Shown: piece by piece, positions 24,940-38,225 of the stretch | How positions within the stretch are numbered: the first letter of the stretch is position 1 | Layout: the number at the start of each line of letters is the position of its first letter | DNA from: Mammaliicoccus vitulinus | GTDB lineage: Bacteria > Bacillota > Bacilli > Staphylococcales > Staphylococcaceae | Assembly (NCBI RefSeq): GCF_029024305.1 | Contig: NZ_CP118974.1 | Coordinates: 434,001-498,000, forward strand | Length of the DNA: 64,000 nt | Direction: 5' to 3' | Made by a program: the position numbers and the translations under genes | Notes under the pieces: generated by a model | Database searches by the model: none | Seen by the model: only the letters and a program-made list of their open reading frames with translations | Told to the model about the DNA's origin: nothing

Positions 24940-25078
24940 ATTGTTTAGACAAATAACAAATGAACATTGAAAACTGAATGACAATATGTCAACGTTTAAT
25001 TCCGATAATTGAGTACTGAAAGTACTTCAAAGAGTGATTGGCTCAACCAATCAAAGATGAGCTAATCAAGCTTACTTC

Positions 25079-29813
<4,735 letters not shown>

Positions 29814-29901
29814 TCAAAATTTTTAAATCGGTTTTTTGCCGTAAAATCTGCTTACTATCTAGTTTTGAATGTGCAATACATTCTAATATAATTTTTATTT
29901 G

Positions 29902-30016
29902 TCTGGTGACGATAGCAAAGAGGTCACACCTGTTCCCATGCCGAACACAGAAGTTAAGCTCTTTAGCGCCGATGGTAGTTGGGCTTACGTTCCGCGAGAG
30001 TAGGACGTTGCCGGGC
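29902..30016 (+). rRNA. rrf: 5S ribosomal RNA
   Basis: 115 nt starting TCTGGTGACGATAGC and ending GACGTTGCCGGGC; the two ends pair. It contains CACACCTGTTCCCATGCCGA, the conserved loop B/C region. Confidence 0.95.
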
Positions 30017-30029
30017 AAATATTCATTAT

Positions 30030-30104
30030 TCCACAGTAGCTCAGTGGTAGAGCTATCGGCTGTTAACCGATCGGTCGTAGGTTCGAGTCCTACCTGTGGA
30101 GCCA
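30030..30104 (+). tRNA. tRNA-Asn (GTT)
   Basis: 75 nt with encoded CCA. Acceptor TCCACAG pairs with CTGTGGA; anticodon loop CTGTTAA gives GTT; GGTTCGAGTCC T-arm. Confidence 0.95.
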
Positions 30105-30105
30105 T

Positions 30106-30177
30106 GGCCCCTTGGTCAAGCGGTTAAGACACCGCCCTTTCACGGCGGTAACACGGGTTCGAATCCCGTAGGGGTCA
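30106..30177 (+). tRNA. tRNA-Glu (TTC)
   Basis: 72 nt without encoded CCA. Acceptor GGCCCCT pairs with AGGGGTC (one G-T pair); anticodon loop CTTTCAC gives TTC. Confidence 0.94.
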
Positions 30178-30189
30178 TTTTTTATTCAT

Positions 30190-30265
30190 GGAGAATTAGC
30201 TCAGCTGGGAGAGCATCTGCCTTACAAGCAGAGGGTCGGCGGTTCGAACCCGTCATTCTCCACCA
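30190..30265 (+). tRNA. tRNA-Val (TAC)
   Basis: 76 nt with encoded CCA. Acceptor GGAGAAT pairs with ATTCTCC; anticodon loop CTTACAA gives TAC. Confidence 0.95.
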
Positions 30266-30283
30266 TTTTCAAGTAAATAAGCT

Positions 30284-30367
30284 GGAGGGATAGCGAAGTG
30301 GCTAAACGCGGCGGACTGTAAATCCGCTCCTTCGGGTTCGGCAGTTCGAATCTGCCTCCCTCCACCA
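30284..30367 (+). tRNA. tRNA-Tyr (GTA)
   Basis: 84 nt class II tRNA with long variable arm (CTCCTTCGGGTTCGG region) and encoded CCA; anticodon loop CTGTAAA gives GTA. Confidence 0.95.
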
Positions 30368-30371
30368 TGAT

Positions 30372-30446
30372 TGGGCTATAGCCAAGCGGTAAGGCAACGG
30401 ACTTTGACTCCGTCACCCGCTGGTTCGAATCCAGCTAGCCCAGCCA
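30372..30446 (+). tRNA. tRNA-Gln (TTG)
   Basis: 75 nt with encoded CCA. Acceptor TGGGCTA pairs with TAGCCCA; anticodon loop CTTTGAC gives TTG. Confidence 0.95.
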
Positions 30447-30454
30447 TTTTTTTA

Positions 30455-30527
30455 GAGCCATTAGCTCAGTTGGTAGAGCATCTGACTTTTAATCAGAGGG
30501 TCAGAGGTTCGAATCCTCTATGGCTCA
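30455..30527 (+). tRNA. tRNA-Lys (TTT)
   Basis: 73 nt without encoded CCA. Acceptor GAGCCAT pairs with ATGGCTC; anticodon loop CTTTTAA gives TTT. Last gene of the rRNA-tRNA transcript. Confidence 0.95.
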
Positions 30528-30532
30528 TAAGT

Positions 30533-30567
30533 AAGAGACCTAGTTTATACTAGCGTCTCTTTTTTTT
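30533..30567 (+). terminator. Terminator of the rRNA-tRNA operon
   Basis: AGAGAC-CTAGT pairs with ACTAG-GTCTCT (one bulge), followed by eight T. Confidence 0.9.
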
Positions 30568-30659
30568 GTTTTTTATTATAAGAAAAATATACATATATTT
30601 ATACATATACGCATAAATATTTGGAATATATTAATAATATCCACAAAACCTTGTATAGC

Positions 30660-30688
30660 TTGATGTAAGTGCTTACATATACTAGAAT
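30660..30688 (+). promoter_or_regulatory. rocF promoter with cre-like palindrome in the spacer
   Basis: TTGATG, 17 bases, TAGAAT. TGTAAGTGCTTACA (30664-30677) starts at the end of the -35 and fills most of the spacer; its arms are perfect, and it matches a CcpA cre except for TG in place of the central CG. Carbon catabolite repression of arginase is known in S. aureus. Confidence 0.65.
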
Positions 30689-30723
30689 GTAATAGTAATG
30701 CTAAATAAGGGGGATTTTATTTC

Positions 30724-31629
30724 ATGAAAAAATGCATTGAGATTATAGGTGCACCAACAGCTTTTGGTCAGCGTAAATTAGGCGTTAATTTTGGGCCAGA
30801 CGCATTAAGATATGCAGGTTTAATAGAAAGAATAGAAAATATAGGTCATGAAGTAATAGATAAAGGTAATGTCGAATCACCAGCCATTGACATGAAAAAA
30901 TATAAAAACGAACAAAAAGGGTTAAGAAATTTAGATGAAGTTATTAAGTTTTCTACTAATTTATATGAAGCTGTAAATGAAACAAAGCGTAAAAATAATT
31001 TCCCACTCATTCTAGGCGGAGATCATTCTTTATCCATTGGTTCAATTGCAGGTATTAGTAAACACTATGAAAATTTGGGTGTGATTTGGTATGATGCTCA
31101 TGGTGATTTAAATACATTAGATTCTTCTCCGAGTGGTAATATTCACGGTATGCCTTTAAGAGCGTTATTAGGTGATGGAGACGAGAATCTGACTAATATT
31201 GGTGGATATAAAAATAAAGTGAAACCTGAGAATGTTGTCTTAATAGGGATGAGAGATTTAGACGATGGGGAAAAGGAATATATTAAAGAAGTAGGCATCC
31301 GTACATACACGATGGCAGATATCGATAAACTTGGAATGAGTAAAGTCATTTCTGAAACAATCGATTATTTGAAAGATAAAACAGATGGTATTCATCTTTC
31401 TCTTGATGTAGATGCTTTAGATCCTGTTGAAACACCTGGTACAGGAACGACTGTCCCTGGAGGTGTAACATATAGAGAAAGTCATTTAGCAATGGAAATG
31501 CTACATGAATCCAATTTGATTGTTTCAGCTGATTTAGTTGAAGTTAATCCTCTTATTGATGAGTATAACAAGACTGCACACCAAGCTATAGGTTTGATGG
31601 GATCATTCTTCGGTGAAAAATTATTGTAA
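30724..31629 (+). CDS. rocF: Arginase
   Basis: Hydrolyses arginine to ornithine and urea. 301 residues. The binuclear manganese site is complete: His101 in GGDHS, Asp124, His126 and Asp128 in DAHGD, Asp228 and Asp230 in SLDVDALDP. The substrate-loop residues (GNIHGMP) are also present. GGGGGATTTT precedes the ATG. Same position as in S. aureus, between an rRNA operon and dacA. A cre-like site inside its promoter suggests repression by glucose. Ornithine could feed the carbamoyltransferase elsewhere in this window. Confidence 0.95.
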   Translation: MKKCIEIIGAPTAFGQRKLGVNFGPDALRYAGLIERIENIGHEVIDKGNVESPAIDMKKYKNEQKGLRNLDEVIKFSTNLYEAVNETKRKNNFPLILGGDHSLSIGSIAGISKHYENLGVIWYDAHGDLNTLDSSPSGNIHGMPLRALLGDGDENLTNIGGYKNKVKPENVVLIGMRDLDDGEKEYIKEVGIRTYTMADIDKLGMSKVISETIDYLKDKTDGIHLSLDVDALDPVETPGTGTTVPGGVTYRESHLAMEMLHESNLIVSADLVEVNPLIDEYNKTAHQAIGLMGSFFGEKLL

Positions 31630-31663
31630 TTGACAATTGTCTATAGAATATATTTAAATAAAG

Positions 31664-31689
31664 AAGTCTCTAATGAAGAGACTTTTTTT
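31664..31689 (+). terminator. rocF terminator
   Basis: AAGTCTCT pairs with AGAGACTT around AATGA, followed by seven T. Confidence 0.85.
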
Positions 31690-31771
31690 ATTTTATATAT
31701 AATTAAATTAACAATATATCTAAAAAATTGTTATAATAAGCACTAGGTAAATGAAACACGGAGGAGATACT

Positions 31772-32578
31772 ATGCAGTTACCTGATATTTTTGGTGAATT
31801 AAGTGCCTTAAAGGTTATAACAGGTATACTTGATTTAATTATTGTATGGTATGTATTGTACTTGATTATAACTGTTGTTAAAGGTACAAAAGCGATACAA
31901 TTATTAAAAGGTATATTTTTCATCATAATAGGTAGAACAGTAAGTAATTTTTTAAATTTAACAACTACTACAGTCCTATTTGATTTTGTATTGCAGTGGG
32001 GTTTTTTAGCAATCATTGTAATATTCCAACCAGAGTTCAGAAGAGCTTTAGAACAATTAGGGCGTGGAAGTTTATTTAAACGAGTCAATGTCACGACATC
32101 AGCAGAACAAGAAAGGTTAACTGATAGTGTCGATAAAGCAGTGCAATATATGGCTAAAAGAAGAATTGGTGCATTAATTGTGTTTGAAAAAGAAACAGGA
32201 CTGCAAGATTACATAGAAACAGGTATACCTATTAATGCTGACATTTCTCAAGAGTTACTCACTAATATTTTCATTCCTAATACGCCATTACATGATGGAG
32301 CAATGATCATCCAAGAACAAAAAATTGCTACAGCGGCAAGTTATTTACCTTTATCTGATAGTCAGAAAATCTCTAAAAGTTTAGGTACTAGACATAGAGC
32401 AGCTGTAGGAATATCAGAAGTATCAGATGCATTTACAGTTGTTGTATCTGAAGAAACGGGTTCGATTTCTGTAACGATTAACGGCAAACTTAGAAAAGAA
32501 ATATCAAGTGAAGCATTTAGAGAATTACTAGTTGAGCATTGGTTTGGTTCTGTTCAAAGCAGAAAGGATGTGAAGTAG
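31772..32578 (+). CDS. dacA: Diadenylate cyclase (c-di-AMP synthase) DacA/CdaA
   Basis: Joins two ATP into c-di-AMP, the potassium/osmotic and cell-wall second messenger. 268 residues. Three N-terminal membrane helices (to about 95) precede a DAC domain with DGA (175-177) and RHR (207-209), the ATP and metal-binding signatures. ATG at 31772 lies 8 bases after GGAGGAG; an upstream in-frame ATG precedes that site. First gene of the conserved dacA-ybbR-glmM operon, which links c-di-AMP to the amino-sugar pathway; stop and next start are adjacent. Confidence 0.95.
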   Translation: MQLPDIFGELSALKVITGILDLIIVWYVLYLIITVVKGTKAIQLLKGIFFIIIGRTVSNFLNLTTTTVLFDFVLQWGFLAIIVIFQPEFRRALEQLGRGSLFKRVNVTTSAEQERLTDSVDKAVQYMAKRRIGALIVFEKETGLQDYIETGIPINADISQELLTNIFIPNTPLHDGAMIIQEQKIATAASYLPLSDSQKISKSLGTRHRAAVGISEVSDAFTVVVSEETGSISVTINGKLRKEISSEAFRELLVEHWFGSVQSRKDVK

Positions 32579-33514
32579 ATGCTAGAGTCTAAATGGGGAT
32601 TACGTTTTGTAGCTTTAATACTAGCATTACTCATGTTTTTATCTGTTAATAATGTATTCGGAAGTTTGTTTTCAGAAAATGCATTGAAAAATTCTGCGCA
32701 TACTATAGAGGATGTACCTGTTGATACGTTATATAATACGAAAGAATTATATTTGTCTGGTGCACCTAAAACTGTAGATGTAAAAGTTTCAGGACCTCAA
32801 TCAACAATTTTACAAGCTGAGAAATTATTGAATTTTAAAGTAGAATTGGATCTACGAAATAAATCAGTTGGTCAATATAAAGAAAACTTTAAAATTAAAG
32901 GTTTAAGTGATGAGTTAAAAGCTACAGTTATTCCAAAAAGTGCTAATGTTACATTACAAGAAAAAGTATCGAAAAAATATCCGATTGAAGCTGAAATCAA
33001 TCAAAATAGAATTGCTTCAGGTTACGAATTAGTTGGAGAAACGATCAGTCCATCGCAAGTAACGATTACTGGTGGCCAGGAAGAGTTGAATAAAATTGCC
33101 TATGTTAAAGCAACGTTGGATGAAAACAAGCAATTAACAGACAATACAACTGAAAAAGCTGGTATCAGTGTGCTTGATAGTAACTTAAATAAATTGGATG
33201 TACAAATTAGACCAGATACAGTAAATGTAAATATAAAAGTAGCGAGATCTAGTAAAACAGTGAGTTTAAATCCCATTACAAAGGGTTCAACCTCAAAAGG
33301 TATTATTATAAATGAGATTAATTTAGATAAAACTGAAGTTAAAATATATGGTTCACGAAATGTACTTGATGGCATTGGATCAATAGATGTACCTGTTGAT
33401 GTTTCTAACGTTGATGGAAATACAACTAAAACAGTTGGTTTGGACTTGCCTGATGGTGTGGATGAAGCAGATGTTAAAGATGTTGAAGCAAAAATTGAAA
33501 CTTCTAAAAACTAA
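32579..33514 (+). CDS. ybbR: YbbR-domain regulator of DacA (CdaR)
   Basis: 311 residues: one N-terminal membrane helix (about 8-28) and an extracellular part made of three or more YbbR repeats, each ending in a short beta motif (KVSGPQSTI, ITGGQEEL, IYGSRNVL). Binds and modulates DacA in the membrane. ATG directly follows the dacA stop, with the AAAGGATGTG site inside the end of dacA. Standard middle gene of the operon; length is in the family range. Confidence 0.92.
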   Translation: MLESKWGLRFVALILALLMFLSVNNVFGSLFSENALKNSAHTIEDVPVDTLYNTKELYLSGAPKTVDVKVSGPQSTILQAEKLLNFKVELDLRNKSVGQYKENFKIKGLSDELKATVIPKSANVTLQEKVSKKYPIEAEINQNRIASGYELVGETISPSQVTITGGQEELNKIAYVKATLDENKQLTDNTTEKAGISVLDSNLNKLDVQIRPDTVNVNIKVARSSKTVSLNPITKGSTSKGIIINEINLDKTEVKIYGSRNVLDGIGSIDVPVDVSNVDGNTTKTVGLDLPDGVDEADVKDVEAKIETSKN

Positions 33515-33535
33515 TGGAATTAAAGGAGAATTATA

Positions 33536-34888
33536 ATGGGCAAATATTTTGGTACTGACGGTGTAAGAGGTGTAGCCAATTCTGAGTTGACGCCAGAAAT
33601 CGCATTCAGATTAGGTAGATTTGGGGGTTATGTATTATCAAAGAAACACAATAGTGAGAATCCAAAGGTATTAGTAGGTAGAGATACACGTGTTTCTGGA
33701 GAAATGTTAGAATCAGCTTTAATTGCTGGTCTTTCATCAATTGGTGCAGAAGTAATGAGATTAGGTGTTATTTCTACTCCTGGTGTTGCATATTTAACGA
33801 GAGAAGTAGATGCTGACCTTGGTGTAATGATCAGTGCCTCTCATAACCCTGTTGCTGACAATGGCATTAAATTCTTTGGACCAGATGGCTTTAAGTTAAC
33901 TGATGAAGAAGAATTAGAAATTGAAAAACTATTAGATTCAACAGAAGATAACTTACCACGACCAACTGGGAACCAATTAAATCATACTTCTGATTATTTT
34001 GAAGGTGCTCAAAAATATATAAGCTATATTAAATCTACAGTTGATGGAGATTTAGATGGACTGAAAATTGTGTTAGATGGCGCGCATGGTGCTACATATT
34101 CACTTGCACCATACTTATTTGGAGATTTAGAGGCAAATAGTGAAACGATTGGTTGTAAACCTGACGGATATAATATCAATTTGAATGTCGGTTCTACACA
34201 TCCAGAAGAATTGGCTAAAGCTGTAGTAGATTATGGTGCTGATTTAGGCTTAGCATTTGATGGAGATGGCGATAGAATTATTGCTGTAGATGAAAAGGGT
34301 CAAATCGTTGACGGAGACCAAATTATGTTCGTTTTAGCTCAAGATATGGCTAAAAATGGTGACTTAAAAGACAATATGGTTGTTTCTACTGTTATGAGTA
34401 ATTTAGGCTTTTATAAAGCACTTGAAGAAGAAGGTATTAAATCTAATAAAACAAAAGTAGGCGACAGATATGTTGTTGAAGAAATGAGACGAGCTTCTTA
34501 TAGTCTTGGTGGCGAGCAGTCTGGACATATTGTTCTTATGGATTATAATACAACTGGTGATGGATTATTAACGGGTGCACATTTAGCAAGCATCGTTAAA
34601 AGATCTGGAAAAAGTCTTAGTGATTTAACGAGCAAAATGAAAAAATATCCACAAAGATTAGTGAATGTAAGAGTTTCTGACAAATACGGCGTAGAAGAAA
34701 ATACAAAAGTTGCAGAAATCATTACTAAAGTGGAAGTTGAAATGAATGGTGAAGGTCGTATATTAGTAAGACCTTCAGGAACTGAGCCATTAGTTCGAGT
34801 GATGGTAGAAGCTAAAACAGAAGAAGATGCTGAAAGATATGTAAATAGTATTGCAGAAGTTGTAAAAGACGAAATGGGCATTGAATAA
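33536..34888 (+). CDS. glmM: Phosphoglucosamine mutase
   Basis: Converts glucosamine 6-phosphate to glucosamine 1-phosphate for UDP-GlcNAc. 450 residues, four alpha-D-phosphohexomutase domains. Catalytic serine is Ser102 in MISASHNP; metal loop DGDGDR about 242-247; sugar-binding GGEQSGH about 325; phosphate-binding [12 protein letters not shown] near the end. AAAGGAG precedes the ATG. Last gene of the dacA operon; a hairpin terminator and the glmS leader follow. Confidence 0.96.
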   Translation: MGKYFGTDGVRGVANSELTPEIAFRLGRFGGYVLSKKHNSENPKVLVGRDTRVSGEMLESALIAGLSSIGAEVMRLGVISTPGVAYLTREVDADLGVMISASHNPVADNGIKFFGPDGFKLTDEEELEIEKLLDSTEDNLPRPTGNQLNHTSDYFEGAQKYISYIKSTVDGDLDGLKIVLDGAHGATYSLAPYLFGDLEANSETIGCKPDGYNINLNVGSTHPEELAKAVVDYGADLGLAFDGDGDRIIAVDEKGQIVDGDQIMFVLAQDMAKNGDLKDNMVVSTVMSNLGFYKALEEEGIKSNKTKVGDRYVVEEMRRASYSLGGEQSGHIVLMDYNTTGDGLLTGAHLASIVKRSGKSLSDLTSKMKKYPQRLVNVRVSDKYGVEENTKVAEIITKVEVEMNGEGRILVRPSGTEPLVRVMVEAKTEEDAERYVNSIAEVVKDEMGIE

Positions 34889-34895
34889 TAGTAAT

Positions 34896-34932
34896 AGAGG
34901 TGGGGACAAGTTAATTGTCTCTGCCTCTTTAT
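34896..34932 (+). terminator. Terminator of the dacA-ybbR-glmM operon
   Basis: AGAGG and GGGACAA pair with TTGTCTC and CCTCT around GTTAA (with small mismatches), followed by TTTATTTT. Confidence 0.75.
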
Positions 34933-35095
34933 TTTATTGTGAGTAGCTGGCTGAATGGGAAATGTAGTTAAAAATGTGTTAGAAAGTAACATATTAAAAT
35001 GAAATATCGTATTATAATTGCACTACTTACTAATTCATTGTAGAATGAAGGAAGCTTACTTAAGGAGGAATGTGAGGTTTGTTAAAATAAGGAAA

Positions 35096-35300
35096 CTTAT
35101 AGCGCCTGAACAAAGATCATACATGACTGTAGATGCGTGTATATTCAGATACATGTTGAATGAATGTTGTTGTCTTTGTTGACGAGGAGGATAGTTATCG
35201 AATTATCGGCGGATGCTATCCCGGATGTGGCCCATTCGAAAGTTCAATGTTTAAAGCATACAGGTGACTGTATGTCCAAAGTCATTGAAATAGCCATAAA
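35096..35300 (+). ncRNA. glmS ribozyme-riboswitch
   Basis: Glucosamine-6-phosphate-activated self-cleaving RNA in the glmS 5' leader. The cleavage site should lie between A35101 and G35102, in TATAGCGCCTGAAC. The core GACGAGGAGGATAG, CGGCGGATGC...CCGG and the 3' P3-P4 stems (GCATACAGGTGACTGTATG) are all recognisable. Binding of GlcN6P cleaves the message and exposes it to decay, giving feedback on GlmS. A TATAAT box at 35013-35018 is a plausible promoter element. The outer boundaries are approximate. Confidence 0.92.
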
Positions 35301-35378
35301 TTAAATTAAGTATTGAAAGCGACTGGACGATATTTTGGAATGTCTAACCGCTTATTTAAAATTGGAGGAAATTTGTTT

Positions 35379-37181
35379 ATGTGTGGAATAGTAGGATATA
35401 TAGGTTCAGAAAATGCTAAAGAATTGTTACTTAAAGGTTTAGAAAAACTAGAATATAGAGGTTATGATTCAGCAGGTATTGCTGTTAGAAACGAAGAAGA
35501 AATTAAAGTGTTTAAAGCAAAAGGTAGAATAGCTGAATTACGTAAAGCAGCTTCAGATGATTTCGATGGAAATATTGGTATTGGACATACACGTTGGGCA
35601 ACACACGGTGTGCCAAACTATGAAAATGCTCACCCTCACCAATCTACATCTGGACGTTTTACACTAGTACACAATGGTGTAATTGAAAATTATGAACAAC
35701 TAAAAAGTGAATATTTAGAAGGTATCACATTCAAATCAGATACTGATACTGAAGTAATTGTAGAATTGATCGGACACTTCTCTAATGAAGGTTTGACGAC
35801 TGAAGAAGCTTTCAATAAAGTATTATCATTATTACATGGTTCTTATGCACTTGGTTTATTAGATGAACAAGATGCAGAAACAATTTATGTAGCTAAAAAT
35901 AAATCACCTCTATTAGTTGGTATCGGAGAAGGCTTTAACGTTATTGCTTCAGATGCAATTGCGATGTTAGCTGTTACAGATACTTACAAAGAATTAGTAG
36001 ACAATGAAATTGTAATTGTTAAACGTGATGAAGTAATCATTAAAAATCAAGATGGTGAAGTAATCGAAAGAGATAGCTATAAAGCTGAAATCGATGCTTC
36101 AGATGTTGAAAAAGGTACTTATGAACATTACATGTTAAAAGAAATTCATGAACAACCTGGTGTTATGCGTAACATTATTCAAAATTACCAAGATGAAGAT
36201 GGCAATCTTAAAATAGATAAAGCAATCATCGACGATGTAGCTCAAGCTGATAGAATTTATATCGTTGCTTGTGGTACAAGTTATCATGCAGGTTTAGTAG
36301 GTAAAGAGTTTATTGAAAAATGGGCTGGCGTGCCAACAGAAGTACATGTTGCATCTGAATTTGTTTATAACATGCCTTTATTATCTGAAAAACCATTATT
36401 TATCTTTATTTCACAATCAGGTGAAACAGCAGATAGCCGTGCAGTATTAGTAGAAGCGAAACGTTTAGGACATAAAGCATTAACAATCACGAACGTTCCA
36501 GGCTCTACGCTATCACGTGAAGCGGATCATACATTGATCTTACATGCAGGTCCAGAAATCGCTGTTGCTTCTACAAAAGCATATACAGCTCAAATAGCAG
36601 TATTAGCAATTCTTTCTCAAGTAGTGGCTAATGCACATAATAAAGAAACAGGTGTTGATATTATACCTGAGTTAGCAAAAGTGACGACAGCAATTACAGC
36701 AATTGTTGACGATGCACCAAAAATGGAACAAATTGCAAAAGACTTTTTAGAAACGACTCGTAACGCATTCTTCATTGGACGTACATTGGATTACTATGTT
36801 GGACTTGAAGGTGCATTAAAACTTAAAGAAATCTCTTATATACAAGCAGAAGGATTTGCTGGTGGAGAATTGAAACACGGAACGATTGCTTTAATTGAAG
36901 AAGGTACACCAATTGTTGCTTTAGCTACACAAGCAAAAGTTAACTTATCAATTCGTGGTAACGTTAAAGAAGTAGTAGCACGTGGCGCTCATCCATGTAT
37001 TATCTCAATGGAAGGTTTAGAACACGATCATGATACGTATGTTATACCACATGTACATGAAATGTTATCTCCACTTGTTTCAGTTGTTACATTACAACTT
37101 ATTTCTTATTACGCAGCATTACACAGAGGTTGTGACGTAGATAAACCACGTAACTTAGCTAAATCAGTTACTGTAGAATAA
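35379..37181 (+). CDS. glmS: Glutamine-fructose-6-phosphate aminotransferase
   Basis: Makes glucosamine 6-phosphate, the committed step of amino-sugar synthesis. 600 residues, equal to B. subtilis. The N-terminal Cys2 (MCGIVGYIG) is the glutaminase nucleophile; GHTRWATHG and NGVIEN line the glutamine site; two SIS domains follow (CGTSYHAG and SQSGETADS; then [12 protein letters not shown]) and the C-terminal KSVTVE closes the synthase site. ATG at 35379 follows TTGGAGG; an upstream in-frame start would lie in the leader. Regulated by the ribozyme above. Confidence 0.97.
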   Translation: MCGIVGYIGSENAKELLLKGLEKLEYRGYDSAGIAVRNEEEIKVFKAKGRIAELRKAASDDFDGNIGIGHTRWATHGVPNYENAHPHQSTSGRFTLVHNGVIENYEQLKSEYLEGITFKSDTDTEVIVELIGHFSNEGLTTEEAFNKVLSLLHGSYALGLLDEQDAETIYVAKNKSPLLVGIGEGFNVIASDAIAMLAVTDTYKELVDNEIVIVKRDEVIIKNQDGEVIERDSYKAEIDASDVEKGTYEHYMLKEIHEQPGVMRNIIQNYQDEDGNLKIDKAIIDDVAQADRIYIVACGTSYHAGLVGKEFIEKWAGVPTEVHVASEFVYNMPLLSEKPLFIFISQSGETADSRAVLVEAKRLGHKALTITNVPGSTLSREADHTLILHAGPEIAVASTKAYTAQIAVLAILSQVVANAHNKETGVDIIPELAKVTTAITAIVDDAPKMEQIAKDFLETTRNAFFIGRTLDYYVGLEGALKLKEISYIQAEGFAGGELKHGTIALIEEGTPIVALATQAKVNLSIRGNVKEVVARGAHPCIISMEGLEHDHDTYVIPHVHEMLSPLVSVVTLQLISYYAALHRGCDVDKPRNLAKSVTVE

Positions 37182-37200
37182 TTTATATATAAAGCGTTTG

Positions 37201-37217
37201 GGACATTTATGTCCTAG
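37201..37217 (+). terminator. Left copy of the duplicated glmS hairpin
   Basis: GGACATTTATGTCCTAG, a short palindromic hairpin. The same 17 bases recur at 37813-37829 followed by GCTTTTTTTG, so the pair brackets element R3. Confidence 0.65.
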
Positions 37218-37812
37218 ACTCAGTGTGTCGACAAAGTTTTTAGACTTTGTCGGCATTTTTTATGCGCATGCTTTCCGCGGGCATGTTCTCAGCCTGTAGT
37301 CTTCGAATCATGCTGTCCCCGCAGGAGTCAGCGCTAAAAAAATACCGAATATTAACAAATTATATTATAAAATAGATGAAATTTTATTTAGGAGTTGATT
37401 CTATGTTAAATTTTATTTTGAATTTATCAAGTCGAGGTCCACATGATAAATAGAGCCATTGAATTTATCAAGTCAGGCTCCATATGATAAATAGAGCCGT
37501 TGAATTTATCAAGTCGAGGTCCACATGATAAATAGAGCCATTGAATTTATCAAGTCAGGCTCCACATGATAAATAGAGCTGTTGAATTTATCAAGTCGAG
37601 TCCCACATGATAAATAGAGCCGTTGAATTTATCAAGTGAAGGTCCACATGATAAATAGAGCCGTTGAATTTATCAAGTCAGGGTCCACATGATAAATAGA
37701 GCCGTTGAATTTATCAAGTCAGGGTCCACATGATAAATAGAGCCGTTGAATTTATCAAGTCGAGGTCCACATGATAAATAGCAAAAAAACTTTATAAAAT
37801 CATTATAGTTTA
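37218..37812. repeat. Composite intergenic repeat element R3 (A module, 16-codon ORF, nine 41-bp units)
   Basis: Hairpin A with T-run (37226-37260), module A core (37264-37334), AT-rich spacer, 16-codon ORF, then nine 41-bp hairpin units starting at 37420 and every 41 bases to 37748. The B core found in R1, R2 and R4 is missing; only its flank (AAAATCATTATAGTTTAGG) remains, matching the sequence next to the B module at 53980. Bracketed by two copies of the GGACATTTATGTCC hairpin. Confidence 0.85.
37403..37453 (+). CDS. 16-codon ORF inside element R3
   Basis: Encodes MLNFILNLSSRGPHDK with TTTAGGAG 8 bases before the ATG, as in R2 and R4. Its 3' part is the first 41-bp unit. Translation is unproven. 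Confidence 0.35.
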   Translation: MLNFILNLSSRGPHDK

Positions 37813-37838
37813 GGACATTTATGTCCTAGGCTTTTTTT
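37813..37838 (+). terminator. glmS terminator, right copy beyond element R3
   Basis: TAGGACAT pairs with ATGTCCTA, followed by GGC and seven T. The better terminator of the duplicated pair. Confidence 0.7.
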
Positions 37839-37861
37839 GTTTTGAGCATTTAAATTGAATA

Positions 37862-37884
37862 ATATACGGTAGGGGGGTATAGTA
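37862..37884 (+). promoter_or_regulatory. CsoR operator
   Basis: ATACGGTAGGGGGGTATAGT, a G-tract with TATA-like ends, is the form of CsoR operators in Firmicutes copper operons. It lies about 30 bases before csoR and should overlap its promoter, so the operon is autorepressed and released by Cu(I). Confidence 0.75.
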
Positions 37885-37909
37885 TTAATTAAAGAGAGGA
37901 CGTGAGTTT

Positions 37910-38212
37910 ATGGGTGAGTCTTTACATGAACATACAGTAACACCAAGAACGAAAGAGGAAAAAGATAAAGTAATTAATCGACTTAAACGTATTGAAGGGC
38001 AAGTTAGAGGTATACAAAGTATGGTTGATGAAGATAGATATTGTGTTGATATTCTCGTGCAGATTAGTGCTGTTCAATCTGCTTTAAAAAATGTAGGGTT
38101 TGCAGTAACGGAACGCCATATTAAACATTGTGTTACAGATGCTATTCAAAATGGCGAAGGTGATGAGACGATAGATGAGTTGATGAGTGTACTTAAACAA
38201 TTTTCTAAGTGA
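37910..38212 (+). CDS. csoR: Copper-sensing transcriptional repressor CsoR
   Basis: All-helical Cu(I) sensor, 100 residues. The copper ligands are Cys45 (DRYCVDIL), His70 and Cys74 (ERHIKHCV), the C-H-C triad that separates CsoR from FrmR, RcnR and CstR. RLKRIEGQVRGI is the DNA-contacting helix. GAGAGGACG precedes the ATG. First gene of an operon with copA, 13 bases apart, behind a typical CsoR operator. Confidence 0.93.
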   Translation: MGESLHEHTVTPRTKEEKDKVINRLKRIEGQVRGIQSMVDEDRYCVDILVQISAVQSALKNVGFAVTERHIKHCVTDAIQNGEGDETIDELMSVLKQFSK

Positions 38213-38225
38213 GGAGGTTCATTAA

